NCBI GenBank assembly: GCA_934622035.1
Contig: CAKTVG010000005.1
Location: 1-64,000 of the forward strand
Length of the DNA: 64,000 bases
From: an uncultured Oscillospiraceae bacterium
GTDB lineage: Bacteria; Bacillota; Clostridia; Oscillospirales; Oscillospiraceae
Direction of reading: 5' to 3'
In this document: piece after piece, positions 8,514 through 16,935 of the stretch
Layout of the letters: each line of letters starts with the position of its first letter
Numbering within the stretch: the first letter of the stretch is position 1
Program-made: the position numbers and the translations under genes
The notes under the pieces: generated by a model
What the model was told of the DNA's origin: nothing
Database searches by the model: none
What the model saw: the letters and a program-made list of their open reading frames with translations, nothing else

Positions 8514-9494
8514 ATGCCGCTGCAAATCGTCAGAAACGATATTACAAAGATGAAGGTGGACGCCATCGTCAACGCCGCGAACAAAACGCTTCTGGGCGGC
8601 GGCGGAGTCGACGGCGCGATCCACCGCACCGCCGGTCCGGAGCTGCTGGAGGCATGCCGTGCCCTCGGCGGCTGCGAGACGGGCGAGGCAAAGCTGACGC
8701 CGGGCTTCCGGCTGCCCTGCCGTTTCGTGATCCACACCGTAGGACCCGTCTGGCAGGACGGGCAGCACGGCGAGCGGGAGCAGCTTGCAGCCTGTTATCG
8801 CAATGCGCTGCGGCTGGCTCTGGCGCAGGGCTGCGCCTCGATCGCGTTCCCGCTGATTTCCACGGGAGCCTACGGCTTTCCGAAGGCAGAGGGACTGCAA
8901 ATTGCAACGGAGGAGATCCGGCGCTTTTTGATGGAGCAGGAGATGCTGGTGTATCTCGTTGTCTTCGACCGGAGAGCCTATCAGATTGGCAGCCGCCTCT
9001 ATGCCGAAATCGCCGCCTATATCGACGACTGCTACGCCGAGACGCATCTGCTCCGCCGCCGCGCGGCCATGCCAATGGAGTGTGCGTCGATGGCGGCACC
9101 GATGTCTGCGCAGAAGGCAGCACCGTGTTCCTTACAGGATGCGCTGCGGACGCTGGACGAGAGCTTTTCCGAGATGCTCCTGCGCAAAATATCCGAGCGC
9201 GGCATGACGGATGCGCAGTGCTACAAAAAGGCGAACATCGACCGTAAGCTCTTTTCCAAAATTCGTTCGGACAAAAATTACAAGCCCTCCAAGCCGACGG
9301 TGCTTGCCTTTGCGCTGGCGCTGGAGCTCCCCCTGCCGGAGCTGCGGGAGATGCTGGAAAAGGCGGGCTTTTCGCTGACGCATGCAAGCAAGTTCGACAT
9401 TATCGTGGAGTATTTCGTTGCGCATGGAAATTACAATGTCTTCGAGATCAACGAGGCGCTCTTTGCCTTTGACCAGAGCCTGATCGGCGCATAA
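8514..9494 (+). CDS. Macro domain fused to an HTH-like C-terminal domain (326 aa)
   Basis: Residues 1-175 form a macro domain: DAIVNAANKTLLGGGGVDGAIH and LISTGAYGFPKAEG are the signature ADP-ribose-binding loops. Macro domains bind or remove ADP-ribose or hydrolyse O-acetyl-ADP-ribose. Residues about 205-326 form a separate XRE/HTH-like unit (MTDAQCYKKANIDRKLFSKIRSD). ATG at 8514 is six bases after AGGAGG; the upstream in-frame ATG at 8508 touches that site. The next gene encodes a VWA protein. A plausible role is ADP-ribose signalling or stress response, but no function is shown by the sequence. Confidence 0.8.
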   Translation: MPLQIVRNDITKMKVDAIVNAANKTLLGGGGVDGAIHRTAGPELLEACRALGGCETGEAKLTPGFRLPCRFVIHTVGPVWQDGQHGEREQLAACYRNALRLALAQGCASIAFPLISTGAYGFPKAEGLQIATEEIRRFLMEQEMLVYLVVFDRRAYQIGSRLYAEIAAYIDDCYAETHLLRRRAAMPMECASMAAPMSAQKAAPCSLQDALRTLDESFSEMLLRKISERGMTDAQCYKKANIDRKLFSKIRSDKNYKPSKPTVLAFALALELPLPELREMLEKAGFSLTHASKFDIIVEYFVAHGNYNVFEINEALFAFDQSLIGA

Positions 9495-9501
9495 CAAAAA
9501 T

Positions 9502-9518
9502 GTCGCTTCGCAAGCGAC
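9502..9518. other. Short stem-loop after the macro-domain gene
   Basis: GTCGCTT and AAGCGAC form a 7-bp stem with a CGC loop, seven bases after the TAA. No T-run follows, so it is not a terminator on its own; it may protect the 3' end. Confidence 0.4.
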
Positions 9519-9528
9519 CAAACAGCGA

Positions 9529-9586
9529 GAAAAACCTCCTATAATCTGGGTGTAAGCTCAAACACACAGATTTCAGGAGGTTTTTC
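9529..9586 (+). promoter_or_regulatory. 18-bp hairpin that hides the ribosome site of the VWA gene
   Basis: 9529-9540 (GAAAAACCTCCT) is the exact complement of 9575-9586 (AGGAGGTTTTTC), which contains the Shine-Dalgarno of the next gene. The stem continues as ATCTG (9544-9548) with CAGAT (9567-9571), and an A-T pair closes most of the small internal loop. A TATAAT (9540-9545) lies inside the left arm, though with no good -35. RNA coming from upstream would fold and block translation or terminate at the T-run; RNA starting after the TATAAT would lack the left arm. Confidence 0.6.
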
Positions 9587-9588
9587 AC

Positions 9589-10230
9589 ATGAAAAAGAAT
9601 TTGACGGAACTGGTATTCATTCTGGATCGCAGCGGCTCGATGAGCGGACTGGAGGCCGACACCATCGGCGGCTTCAACTCCATGATCGAAAAGCAGAAGC
9701 GCGCACCTGGGCAGGCGCTGGTCTCCACCGTGCTTTTTGACAACACGAGTGAGGTCATTCACGACCGCGTGAAGCTGGACGAGATCCACCCGATGACGCG
9801 GGAGGATTACACCGTCCGCGGCTGCACGGCGCTGCTCGATGCCCTCGGCGGGGCCATTCGCCACATCGGGAATATCCACAAATACGCCAGAGAAGAGGAC
9901 GTGCCGGAACGGACGATCTTTGTGATCACGACCGACGGCATGGAAAACGCCAGCCGCCGCTACACGAGCGAGGAGGTCAAGCGGATGATCCGCCGGCAGA
10001 AGGAGCGCTATAACTGGGAGTTCCTGTTCCTCGGCGCGAACATCGACGCGGTGGAAACCGCAAGGAGCTATGGCATTGCGCCGGAGCGCGCGGTGAAATA
10101 CCGCTGCGATAAGAAGGGAACGGCTGTGCTTTTTGAAGCGGTCAGCGATGCCGTCATGGCGATGCGGTGCGCTGCGCCGCTGGACATGAGCTGGAAGCAG
10201 CGCATTGAGAAGGACCGCGACCGCCGATAA
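9589..10230 (+). CDS. VWA-domain protein, TerY-like (213 aa)
   Basis: A single von Willebrand factor A domain with the MIDAS metal site: DRSGSMSG (14-21), a downstream Thr in VRGCTALLDAL, and ITTDGMENAS. It resembles the stand-alone cytoplasmic VWA proteins linked to Ter stress systems. No signal peptide or membrane segment is present. AGGAGG is eight bases before the ATG but is held in the hairpin described at 9529. Its partner proteins are probably the macro and HD products upstream; that link is from position only. Confidence 0.8.
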   Translation: MKKNLTELVFILDRSGSMSGLEADTIGGFNSMIEKQKRAPGQALVSTVLFDNTSEVIHDRVKLDEIHPMTREDYTVRGCTALLDALGGAIRHIGNIHKYAREEDVPERTIFVITTDGMENASRRYTSEEVKRMIRRQKERYNWEFLFLGANIDAVETARSYGIAPERAVKYRCDKKGTAVLFEAVSDAVMAMRCAAPLDMSWKQRIEKDRDRR

Positions 10231-10232
10231 AG

Positions 10233-10270
10233 AAAAAGCCTTGAAAACATCACGTTTTCAAGGCTTTTTT
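10233..10270. terminator. Bidirectional rho-independent terminator
   Basis: AAAAAGCCTTGAAAAC pairs with GTTTTCAAGGCTTTTT across a five-base loop. It ends the VWA gene on the plus strand and tRNA-Thr on the minus strand (T-rich both ways). The last T is shared with the tRNA CCA end. Confidence 0.85.
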
Positions 10271-10345
10271 GGAGCTACTGGCCGGACTCGAACCGGCGAC
10301 CTGCTGATTACGAATCAGCTGCTCTACCAACTGAGCCACAGTAGC
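10270..10345 (-). tRNA. tRNA-Thr(CGT)
   Basis: A 76-nt cloverleaf with encoded CCA. The acceptor stem GCTACTG/CAGTAGC, D arm GCTC/GAGC, anticodon stem GCTGA/TCAGC with loop TTCGTAA (anticodon CGT) and T arm GCCGG/CCGGC with TTCGAGT are all intact. Confidence 0.95.
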
Positions 10346-10386
10346 AACCCATGCCGTTTCGGCGATCCACCGAATCAGCAGAAATT

Positions 10387-10415
10387 ATTATATCAGAGGA
10401 ATCGAAGATTGTCAA
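10387..10415 (-). promoter_or_regulatory. Consensus sigma-A promoter of tRNA-Thr
   Basis: Perfect TTGACA (10410-10415) and TATAAT (10387-10392) on the minus strand, 17 bp apart, about 40 bp before the mature tRNA. Confidence 0.85.
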
Positions 10416-10460
10416 CAGAATTTTTCTGTTTTGTGGAAACGGCTTCCGACGGCGGAGATG

Positions 10461-12188
10461 TCAGCTCTGCGGGAAAATCCGGCTTTGCGCTTCCTGGAGA
10501 AGCGCGCGGATTTCCTCCTGTGTTGCTGCATGCAAAGCCTTCCCGGCAAGCGCCTTGGCATCGCCCAGGGTGGTATGCCGGATGATATATTTTGCCGCTG
10601 CCATCTGAGACGGATTCATGCTGAGCTTTTTTATGCCGAGACCGGCCAGCAGGGGAACGGCAAGCGGATCGCCGCCAAGCTCCCCGCAGACGGAGAGAGG
10701 TTTTCCTGCTGCGTTGAAGGCCTCTGAAACATAGCTCAGAAGACGGAACAGTGCGGGCGAATAGGTTTGGTAATAAGGGGCTGTCTCCGGATTCATTCGA
10801 TCGGCTGCGTGGAGATACTGCGTTAAATCGTTTGTGCCGATGCTGGCAAAATCCGCTTCTGCGGCCAGCTGATCGGCGATTAAGGCGGCGGAGGGAATTT
10901 CGATCATTACGCCAACCGGAATATCTGTGCGGCAGGGAATTCCCTCCGCTTTCAGCGTCTGCGCGGCGGCCCTCAGGGCGGCTTGCCCCGCGCGGAGGTC
11001 CTCCAGACTGCCGACCATAGGAAACATCACCTGAACCGGGCCTTCGACAGCAGCACGCAGGATGGCACGGAGCTGCGGCTGAAGGATTTCCGGGTGCGCC
11101 AGACAGAGACGCAATGCGCGGACACCGAGGAAGGGGTTTTCCTCCTTCGGCAGCGCAAAGTAGGGAAGCGTCTTGTCTCCGCCGATGTCCAGCGTCCGGA
11201 TTGTGACCATTTTCCCACCGGCGGCGCGAATGAGACTGCGATAAACCTGGTATTGCGCTTCCTCGCCGGGCAGATCCGCACTGTTCATATACAGAAATTC
11301 GGTGCGAAATAAACCGACAAAGTCGCAGCTTTCCATGGCGGCATCCGGAGCGGCGCTGCCGGCATTCAGGCCGATATCGATTTTTTCGCCGCTTATGAGC
11401 ACGGCAGGACCGGCGGCATTCTCTGCAAGCATGGCGCGCCTGCGGAGAAAGCCGTGCTTTTGCGCTTTGCAGATGGCAAGCATTTCGGCATCCGGCTCCA
11501 GCCAAAGGCAGCCGTTTTCTCCGTCCACGGCGCAGAGCTGCCCGTCAGCGGCGAGAGAGGCAATGTCCTTCACGCCGAGAACGGCGGGAATGCCGAAGCT
11601 CCTTGCCAGAATTGCGGAATGCGAGGTTTCCCCACCGGCCTCCGTGACGATGGCAAGCACATTTTCCCGGCGCATGGACGCCGTGTCTGAAGGAAAAAGC
11701 TCATGCGCAACCAGAATGACCGGCCGCGCCAGCTCTGACAGAGACACGCCCTTGCGATAGCCAAGTGCGCCAAGAAGGCGCTGTGAAACATCGAGAAGAT
11801 CCGCACCTCTGGCAGAGAGATACTCGTCGGAGAGCTCTGCCATCATGGCGGCATACTGCGCATAAACCCTCTGCACGGCTGCGGCGGCAGAGAGACGTCC
11901 TGCGGAAATGGCAGAGCGGATCTCTTCGGCAATTTCCTCGTCCTCCAGCAGCTCCGTCTGCGCCGTGAAGATGCCGGCCTCGGCGGGGCTGCGCTCGCGC
12001 AGAGCGTCTGCAAGCCCCAGCAGCTCGCTGTGGGCCTTTTCAAGGGCCGCGGCGTATTGCGCCAGCTGGCCGCTGACCTCCTCCGGGGAGATGGAGACGG
12101 GGATTTCCTCCGCCGCTTCATGGCGATAGACAAGAATCTCGCCCACTGCAATCCCGCCGGAGGCGGGAATTCCCTTATATTTCTTCAT
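10461..12188 (-). CDS. ptsI: PTS enzyme I, phosphoenolpyruvate-protein phosphotransferase (575 aa)
   Basis: Takes phosphate from PEP onto its active histidine and passes it to HPr. The phospho-His motif GGETSHSAILAR places H190 at the canonical position. The C-terminal PEP-binding barrel shows LFRTEFLYM, IRTLDIGGDK and a CGELGGDP loop in which the usual Cys is kept. The ATG at 12188 is preceded by GGAAAGGAAAC and overlaps the end of the PRD regulator by 14 bp. It is unusual that EI is the last gene of a catabolic operon instead of paired only with HPr. Confidence 0.95.
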   Translation of the reverse strand: MKKYKGIPASGGIAVGEILVYRHEAAEEIPVSISPEEVSGQLAQYAAALEKAHSELLGLADALRERSPAEAGIFTAQTELLEDEEIAEEIRSAISAGRLSAAAAVQRVYAQYAAMMAELSDEYLSARGADLLDVSQRLLGALGYRKGVSLSELARPVILVAHELFPSDTASMRRENVLAIVTEAGGETSHSAILARSFGIPAVLGVKDIASLAADGQLCAVDGENGCLWLEPDAEMLAICKAQKHGFLRRRAMLAENAAGPAVLISGEKIDIGLNAGSAAPDAAMESCDFVGLFRTEFLYMNSADLPGEEAQYQVYRSLIRAAGGKMVTIRTLDIGGDKTLPYFALPKEENPFLGVRALRLCLAHPEILQPQLRAILRAAVEGPVQVMFPMVGSLEDLRAGQAALRAAAQTLKAEGIPCRTDIPVGVMIEIPSAALIADQLAAEADFASIGTNDLTQYLHAADRMNPETAPYYQTYSPALFRLLSYVSEAFNAAGKPLSVCGELGGDPLAVPLLAGLGIKKLSMNPSQMAAAKYIIRHTTLGDAKALAGKALHAATQEEIRALLQEAQSRIFPQS

Positions 12189-13755
12189 GTGTTTCCTTTC
12201 CTTCGCTGCCGCCCTGCCCGGCCGGCAGCCGGTGACGCAGAGGTGCACAGATGCGTTCGTCGTTCAAATGTTGGTAATAGCGCTGCAGCACAGCCAGGAT
12301 CTGCTCCATGTTGTCTTTGACATAGGCAAAATTTGTGGTCACGACCGGAAGATTGACGGCGAGCTCGCCGGTGTAGTTCGTAATGACGATCTGCGTGTGC
12401 TCCAGGCGGTAGTCCGGCTTTAAAGGCTCAAGCGGAATGAGCTTTGTCAGCCGGATATAAGGAATGTTGCAGCGCAGCAGCTCGGAGATATATAAGGCCT
12501 CACTATAGGAGCTGTCATAAATCAGCACGGCGCGGAGCGGCGTACGGCTGCCCTCGATTGCCGCGGCTGTCAAATAGACAAGCTGCGCACATTCCATCGG
12601 AGAAAGAGCGTCGCCGAGCGCCGGTTCAATGATTTCACGGATGGCGGGCCGCACCACATCCCAGATGCGCGGATTCTGCTGAAAGACCTGCGACTGTGTG
12701 AGATCCGAGAATTTTGTGGCAAGCTGGTGACGCCCGATGATGCTTTCAATACAGTTCTCCACCGAGAGATAGAATTGCTTTTGCCGCCGCAGGGCAAAGC
12801 TTGCAGCAACGGCCTGCACAAAGCGCTGGGAAAGCTCCGGTGCAAGCTCGGTGCCGCTGCCCTCTAAGCCCTGCATGCGGTGTGTCCCCGCCTGACGGAA
12901 CAGAGCATAAAAATAATACTGCTCGCTCTCCGGCAGGGTGATGTTGAAGCAAGCCTTGACGATTGCAGCAATTTTACTGCGCAGATTATGCGTATCAAGC
13001 CTCGCGATACGTGCGATGGTTTCCTCGTGCATGGTGACCGTTTTCCCGGCGGCAATGCGCGGAAGCACGACGTAAAGCGCGCGGCACAGACGCCGGGATT
13101 CCTCCGGAAGGAAGGCGACGCCCATCAGCCGCTCAATGCGCATAGCACATTCCGTTACGGCATCCCGGTCGATGAGCGAATCGTTGTAATGCAGAAGGGC
13201 GGAAAGACCGAGCGCATCCGCTCCGCCGTTTGCGGCCAAATGGTTGCGGAGAATCGTATACCAGTCGATCGTTGCAAGGCGCAGGCGTTTCTCTCCGCAC
13301 TGTAGCTGAATGGGCTTTCCCTGACTTCGACTCAACGTGATTTCACGCTGCTGAAGCCAGACCGCAATACTTTCCAGCTCTTTGTAGATGGTCGGGCGGC
13401 TGATGTAAAGCACTTTTGCGGCCTTTGCAGCCGCCAGGCCCTTTTCCTGAAGCAGCAGAACGCCCAAAAGGTAAATCTGCCGCTCCTGCAAGGTCGTCTG
13501 TGATTGGCGATATGCAGCATCGTGCCCCGCGTAGGCAAGCTGTCGGCTTTCCCGGCTTCCCTGCAAGAGCAGGCCGCTGCCGCGGACGCGAAGCAGCTTC
13601 AGCCCGAACTGTGCAAAATAGGCTTCCGTTTCGCCGAGCTTCAGGCGAACCGTTTTTTCGCTGCACCCAAGCTCCCCGGCAATTTCCTGGACGGTTGTGT
13701 AGCCGATTGCGTTCAGGATGACACGAGAAATCGATGTTACATAATCTGTTGACAT
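12175..13755 (-). CDS. PRD-containing transcriptional regulator with EIIB-like domain (526 aa)
   Basis: A BglG/MtlR/LicR-type regulator. Two N-terminal HTH units (TTVQEIAGELGCSEKTVRLKL, about 17-37, and AAKAAKVLYISRPTIYKEL, about 109-127) are followed by two PTS regulation domains (about 185-400). A C-terminal EIIB-like fold (AVLIYDSSYSEALYISELL) has Ser where a phosphorylatable Cys would be. No EIIA domain is present. It should activate its own PTS operon according to phosphorylation by HPr or EII. ATG follows CTAGGAGG. No RAT antiterminator hairpin was seen in the operon leader, so DNA binding is more likely than RNA antitermination. Confidence 0.85.
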   Translation of the reverse strand: MSTDYVTSISRVILNAIGYTTVQEIAGELGCSEKTVRLKLGETEAYFAQFGLKLLRVRGSGLLLQGSRESRQLAYAGHDAAYRQSQTTLQERQIYLLGVLLLQEKGLAAAKAAKVLYISRPTIYKELESIAVWLQQREITLSRSQGKPIQLQCGEKRLRLATIDWYTILRNHLAANGGADALGLSALLHYNDSLIDRDAVTECAMRIERLMGVAFLPEESRRLCRALYVVLPRIAAGKTVTMHEETIARIARLDTHNLRSKIAAIVKACFNITLPESEQYYFYALFRQAGTHRMQGLEGSGTELAPELSQRFVQAVAASFALRRQKQFYLSVENCIESIIGRHQLATKFSDLTQSQVFQQNPRIWDVVRPAIREIIEPALGDALSPMECAQLVYLTAAAIEGSRTPLRAVLIYDSSYSEALYISELLRCNIPYIRLTKLIPLEPLKPDYRLEHTQIVITNYTGELAVNLPVVTTNFAYVKDNMEQILAVLQRYYQHLNDERICAPLRHRLPAGQGGSEGKETHEEI

Positions 13756-13764
13756 AGTGGCCTC

Positions 13765-14925
13765 CTAGAAGCTGGCGGCAAGAATTCTCTGAATTGTGGC
13801 TCTGTCGGCCATGCGGATCGTGTCCCACTTCGGGTGATTCAGAATGGTGTCCATCTGCTCCTGTGTGGCGTGGAAATCCGAAAGCGGGTGATAGATGCCA
13901 ATTTCCTTCAGAAAATCGGCGACGATATCACTCAGCACGGCGGCGGCTGCGCTGTCGTTCAATGAAATCAGCGCGGGATCAAAAATTCTGGCAACCTCGG
14001 CAAACTGCGTTACATGCTGAGACCAGGTTTCCCGCAGAAAAGCGGGATACACGATGGCGAGCGTCTGGCCGTGGCAAATGCCGCAGATGCTGCCGATCAT
14101 TTCTCCGAGCGGATGCGGAAGATTTCCCGCTCCGTTGGAAAGGCAGATTCCGGCGTAGGTGTCTGCCAGAGAGAGCTTGGCGCGCAGCTCGGGTGAATTT
14201 TCCTCGCGAAGCTTCGGAAGCGTGGCGAGAATCATGCGGATGCTTTCCAACGACATCGTGCGCGTCAGGGGAGAGGTAAACGCGCCGAGATAGGATTCAA
14301 AGGCGTGGCTGAAGGCGTCGAATGCGGTGCATGCAGTCATGTAGAAAGGCATGGTCATGGTCTGCTCCGGGTCAACAATACACTCTGCTGCAAACATTCC
14401 CTGATGCTGAATGGTCGTTTTCAGACCGGTGCGGACATCGGTCACAACGGCTGCCTGCGTGCACTGCGAGCCGGTTCCGGCGGTCGTGGAAACGGCAATC
14501 AGCGGCAGCTTGGATGCAAAGGGCAGGGGATAGGTCTCCCGAAAGCCGCGGTATTTCGCGAAAAATTCCGGCCAGTCGGCGCTGCCGTGCCGGGCGCAGA
14601 GGGCGATGAGCTTCGCGGCGTCGATGGCCGAACCGCCGCCGAGCGCAATCACCACGTCTGCATTGCACTCATGCGCGATGCGGATGCCCTCGTCGATCTG
14701 AGAGGTGAGCGGATTTGGACCGATCCCGCTGTAATGCACGGCGGTCAGGCCGGCTTCCTGAAGCAGCTTCATGGCGCGGGCATATTTTTCCTGCATGAAG
14801 TCCGTCGGTGCACAGGTGACGAGAATCGCGGTTTTGCCGTAGTGGGCGGCTATTTTGCCCAGCTGCGCGGTGGCGCCGAAGCCAAAGTGAATTGCAGTAG
14901 GCTGGCGATAAGTGAATTCCTCCAT
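13765..14925 (-). CDS. Iron-containing alcohol dehydrogenase (386 aa)
   Basis: NAD(P)-dependent oxidoreductase of the group III ADH family. It has the dinucleotide loop ALGGGSAIDAAK, the STTAGTGSQCTQ stretch and the metal ligands: FDAFSHAFE (Asp and His) and HPLGE...CHGQ (two His). AAGGAG lies before the ATG at 14925. Inside the PTS operon it probably reduces or oxidises an intermediate of the sugar or polyol taken up; the substrate cannot be named. Confidence 0.9.
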   Translation of the reverse strand: MEEFTYRQPTAIHFGFGATAQLGKIAAHYGKTAILVTCAPTDFMQEKYARAMKLLQEAGLTAVHYSGIGPNPLTSQIDEGIRIAHECNADVVIALGGGSAIDAAKLIALCARHGSADWPEFFAKYRGFRETYPLPFASKLPLIAVSTTAGTGSQCTQAAVVTDVRTGLKTTIQHQGMFAAECIVDPEQTMTMPFYMTACTAFDAFSHAFESYLGAFTSPLTRTMSLESIRMILATLPKLREENSPELRAKLSLADTYAGICLSNGAGNLPHPLGEMIGSICGICHGQTLAIVYPAFLRETWSQHVTQFAEVARIFDPALISLNDSAAAAVLSDIVADFLKEIGIYHPLSDFHATQEQMDTILNHPKWDTIRMADRATIQRILAASF

Positions 14926-14956
14926 GTTGGCTCCTTTCGTATGGGATAATGATACA

Positions 14957-15892
14957 TCAAAATTTCTTTTCTGCGGCGCTTTTTGCCAAAAAAGCTGCGG
15001 CAATATTGGTCAGCAGCAGGGCAACGGCGAGCTGCGCCGCCGCATCCGGTACGGCTGCCGACCATTGCGGCTCAGTGGCGGAAATCAGCGCCGGAACGCT
15101 CAGAGAAACCCCGGCGATACTGCATGCCGCTGCTGAGGTCAGCCCGCTGCGGTGCAGAACAAAACGCTCGGTGAGCATTAGCGGCAGTGTGTTTGTCAGA
15201 AGATAGAGAAGGCTGAGAAGAAAGCCGGGGAGAAGCTGGCGGCCAAGCGAGGTAATATCGATGGCGCAGCCAAGCGACAGCCCCAAAAAGGGAAGCAGCA
15301 GCTTCACGGTATTGCCGCTCCGCAGGGAGGGAATACACGCACCTGCCAGCACGCCCAGTGCAAAGGGCAGAATTCCGCCGAGCACCGGAGCGGCGGCGAA
15401 GGAAAAGCCGGAGGTGAGGTGGAAGAGGCACACGGCAATGCCGGGAAGGCTGATGATGTTCAGAAGGGCAAAGTAGGTGCGGTCGGCGGGGGTGCCGTAC
15501 TGCGTTGTCAGACCGAGAAACAGACCTGGGTTGCAGCTGGAAACACAGGCGGCGACGGCAATCAGAGAAATGCCCAAAAACGAGGAGTCCTTACAGAATT
15601 TGGAAAAGAGAAGAATCATCCCGGCGTTCAGCAGCAGCTTGAGAAGAAGCAGCGGGCCGTCGCGGCGGATGCCGGTCCAGATATCGCGGAAACGGCACTG
15701 TGCACCGGAGAAGAAGAGCAAAAGCCCGACGATGCACATTGCAGCTTTGGAGGAGAACAGTGTTGCAGAGGGCTCGCCGATGGTGGCGGAGGAATCCGGC
15801 AAAAGCCGCAGGAGCATTCCGCAGAGCATGGGAAGCAGCAGAAGTCCTCCCGGAATTGCCTTCAGGCGGCGGGAAAGTGCGGTGTTTTTCAA
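14957..15892 (-). CDS. KdgT-family 2-keto-3-deoxygluconate permease-like transporter (311 aa)
   Basis: A hydrophobic protein with about ten predicted membrane spans. The conserved KdgT-type segments are CIVGLLLFFSGAQCRF, AVAACVSSCNPGLFLGL and FLGLSLGCAIDITSLG. The family imports 2-keto-3-deoxygluconate by proton symport. The start codon appears to be TTG (15890-15892), with GGGAGA across the end of the HPr gene as a distant ribosome site; no ATG is available in frame. It sits directly after HPr with a 7-bp gap. Its presence beside a PTS is odd and suggests a second, sugar-acid-like substrate or product export. Confidence 0.75.
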   Translation of the reverse strand: MKNTALSRRLKAIPGGLLLLPMLCGMLLRLLPDSSATIGEPSATLFSSKAAMCIVGLLLFFSGAQCRFRDIWTGIRRDGPLLLLKLLLNAGMILLFSKFCKDSSFLGISLIAVAACVSSCNPGLFLGLTTQYGTPADRTYFALLNIISLPGIAVCLFHLTSGFSFAAAPVLGGILPFALGVLAGACIPSLRSGNTVKLLLPFLGLSLGCAIDITSLGRQLLPGFLLSLLYLLTNTLPLMLTERFVLHRSGLTSAAACSIAGVSLSVPALISATEPQWSAAVPDAAAQLAVALLLTNIAAAFLAKSAAEKKF

Positions 15893-15899
15893 TGCAGCT

Positions 15900-16175
15900 T
15901 CATTCTCCCAGGCCGCTTTCCACGAGGGCGGTCAGCGCCTGAACGGCCTGCTCTGCATCCTCGCCCTCTGCGGAGATGCGGATGTGGGTGTCCTGCACCA
16001 GCCCGAGAGAAAGAATATGGATCATTGATTTTGCGTTGACCTTGCGGACGTTTTCGGCGCGGATCGGTTCGATCCAGATATTGCAGGAAAAGCGCTTTGC
16101 CATCGCGATGAACTCGGAGGCAGGGCGCGCGTGCAGACCGGTTTTGTTTCTGATAACCGTTTCTTTGCAGAACAA
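15900..16175 (-). CDS. HPr phosphocarrier protein (91 aa), TTG start
   Basis: Carries phosphate from EI to EIIA. TGLHARPAS has H15 at the canonical place, and NAKSM carries the regulatory serine (S50 here, so the protein has a few extra residues). The start is TTG at 16173-16175, nine bases after GGAG; an in-frame TGA just upstream rules out an extension, and the nearby ATG is in another frame. A dedicated HPr beside EI suggests this operon brings its own general PTS proteins. A second HPr lies at 50215. Confidence 0.9.
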   Translation of the reverse strand: MFCKETVIRNKTGLHARPASEFIAMAKRFSCNIWIEPIRAENVRKVNAKSMIHILSLGLVQDTHIRISAEGEDAEQAVQALTALVESGLGE

Positions 16176-16197
16176 ATGACATCACTCCTTTGGAATG

Positions 16198-16225
16198 GGA
16201 AGTGCTGCGCTGCCGCAGCACTTCC
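16198..16225. other. Intra-operon hairpin between cupin and HPr genes
   Basis: A perfect 12-bp stem (GGAAGTGCTGCG with CGCAGCACTTCC) and CTGC loop sits between the cupin stop and the HPr ribosome site. In the operon direction no T-run follows, so it is more likely an RNA-processing or stability element than a terminator. Confidence 0.6.
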
Positions 16226-16232
16226 GCTTTTC

Positions 16233-16586
16233 TTATGCGTATAGAATCAGTGCGATATACCGCAGGGGAAAGTCTCCCGTATTGACGACGGAATGCGTGT
16301 CGCCGTCGAAGGCAATGGCGACATCGCCGGGGCCGACCGGCTGCCAGCCGCCGTCCGACCAGACCTTTCCGCAGCCCTCGAGAAAGGCGCAGACCTCCAG
16401 CTCTCCGGTGTGCCGGTGCATGCCGACGCTTGCACCGGGCGGGAGCACGCATTCCGAGAACATTCTGCCGCTCCCGGAGAATTCGGGGCTGTTTTTGAGC
16501 AGCAGCTCCCGGCACCGGAAGTCTCCTGTGCCGCCCTTGGCGCAGTGCTCCGTGGTCCGCGGACATTGACAGGCGCGGCGAATCAT
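16233..16586 (-). CDS. Cupin-domain protein (117 aa)
   Basis: A single small cupin: motif 1 is GASVGMHRHTGELEVCAFLEG and motif 2 is GDVAIAFDGDTHSVVNTG, with His ligands for a metal. It may be a sugar isomerase-like or sensing protein. The N-terminus carries CQCPRTTEHCAKGG, a Cys-rich start. Its ATG overlaps the EIIB stop (ATGA), so translation is coupled. The substrate is not readable. Confidence 0.8.
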   Translation of the reverse strand: MIRRACQCPRTTEHCAKGGTGDFRCRELLLKNSPEFSGSGRMFSECVLPPGASVGMHRHTGELEVCAFLEGCGKVWSDGGWQPVGPGDVAIAFDGDTHSVVNTGDFPLRYIALILYA

Positions 16587-16912
16587 TTTCGCTGCTCCTT
16601 CATGGTCTCAAAGACCTCCTCCGCCTTGTCCACCAGCGGCTTAATGTTGCGGATGGCCTTTTCGATCGGAACCTTGATAATGGGCTTGCCCGCAAAGCGC
16701 TCCTGCCCTGCAACGGCAATCGCGTAGGCAAAGATCACAACGTCCGCCTGCCGGCAGACCGCAGCAGGAAGAGATTCTGTCAGATTGTAGCCGCCCTGCA
16801 TTTCGCACCAGACCTGATGCCCGCGCGCTTCGGCTTCCTTTTTCAGGGCTGCGGCGACCATTTTGCTGTGGGCAACGCCTGCCAGGCAGGCAGTAACGAT
16901 GACAAGTTTCAT
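16583..16912 (-). CDS. PTS fructose-family EIIB component (109 aa)
   Basis: The phosphorylated cysteine C9 lies in VTACLAGVAHSKM, the form seen in fructose/mannitol-class EIIB. It passes phosphate from EIIA to the sugar carried by EIIC. It is a separate protein, not fused to EIIC. It lies between EIIC and the cupin. Confidence 0.85.
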   Translation of the reverse strand: MKLVIVTACLAGVAHSKMVAAALKKEAEARGHQVWCEMQGGYNLTESLPAAVCRQADVVIFAYAIAVAGQERFAGKPIIKVPIEKAIRNIKPLVDKAEEVFETMKEQRK

Positions 16913-16935
16913 TTTTCAAAGTTCCTTTCTGTCAA

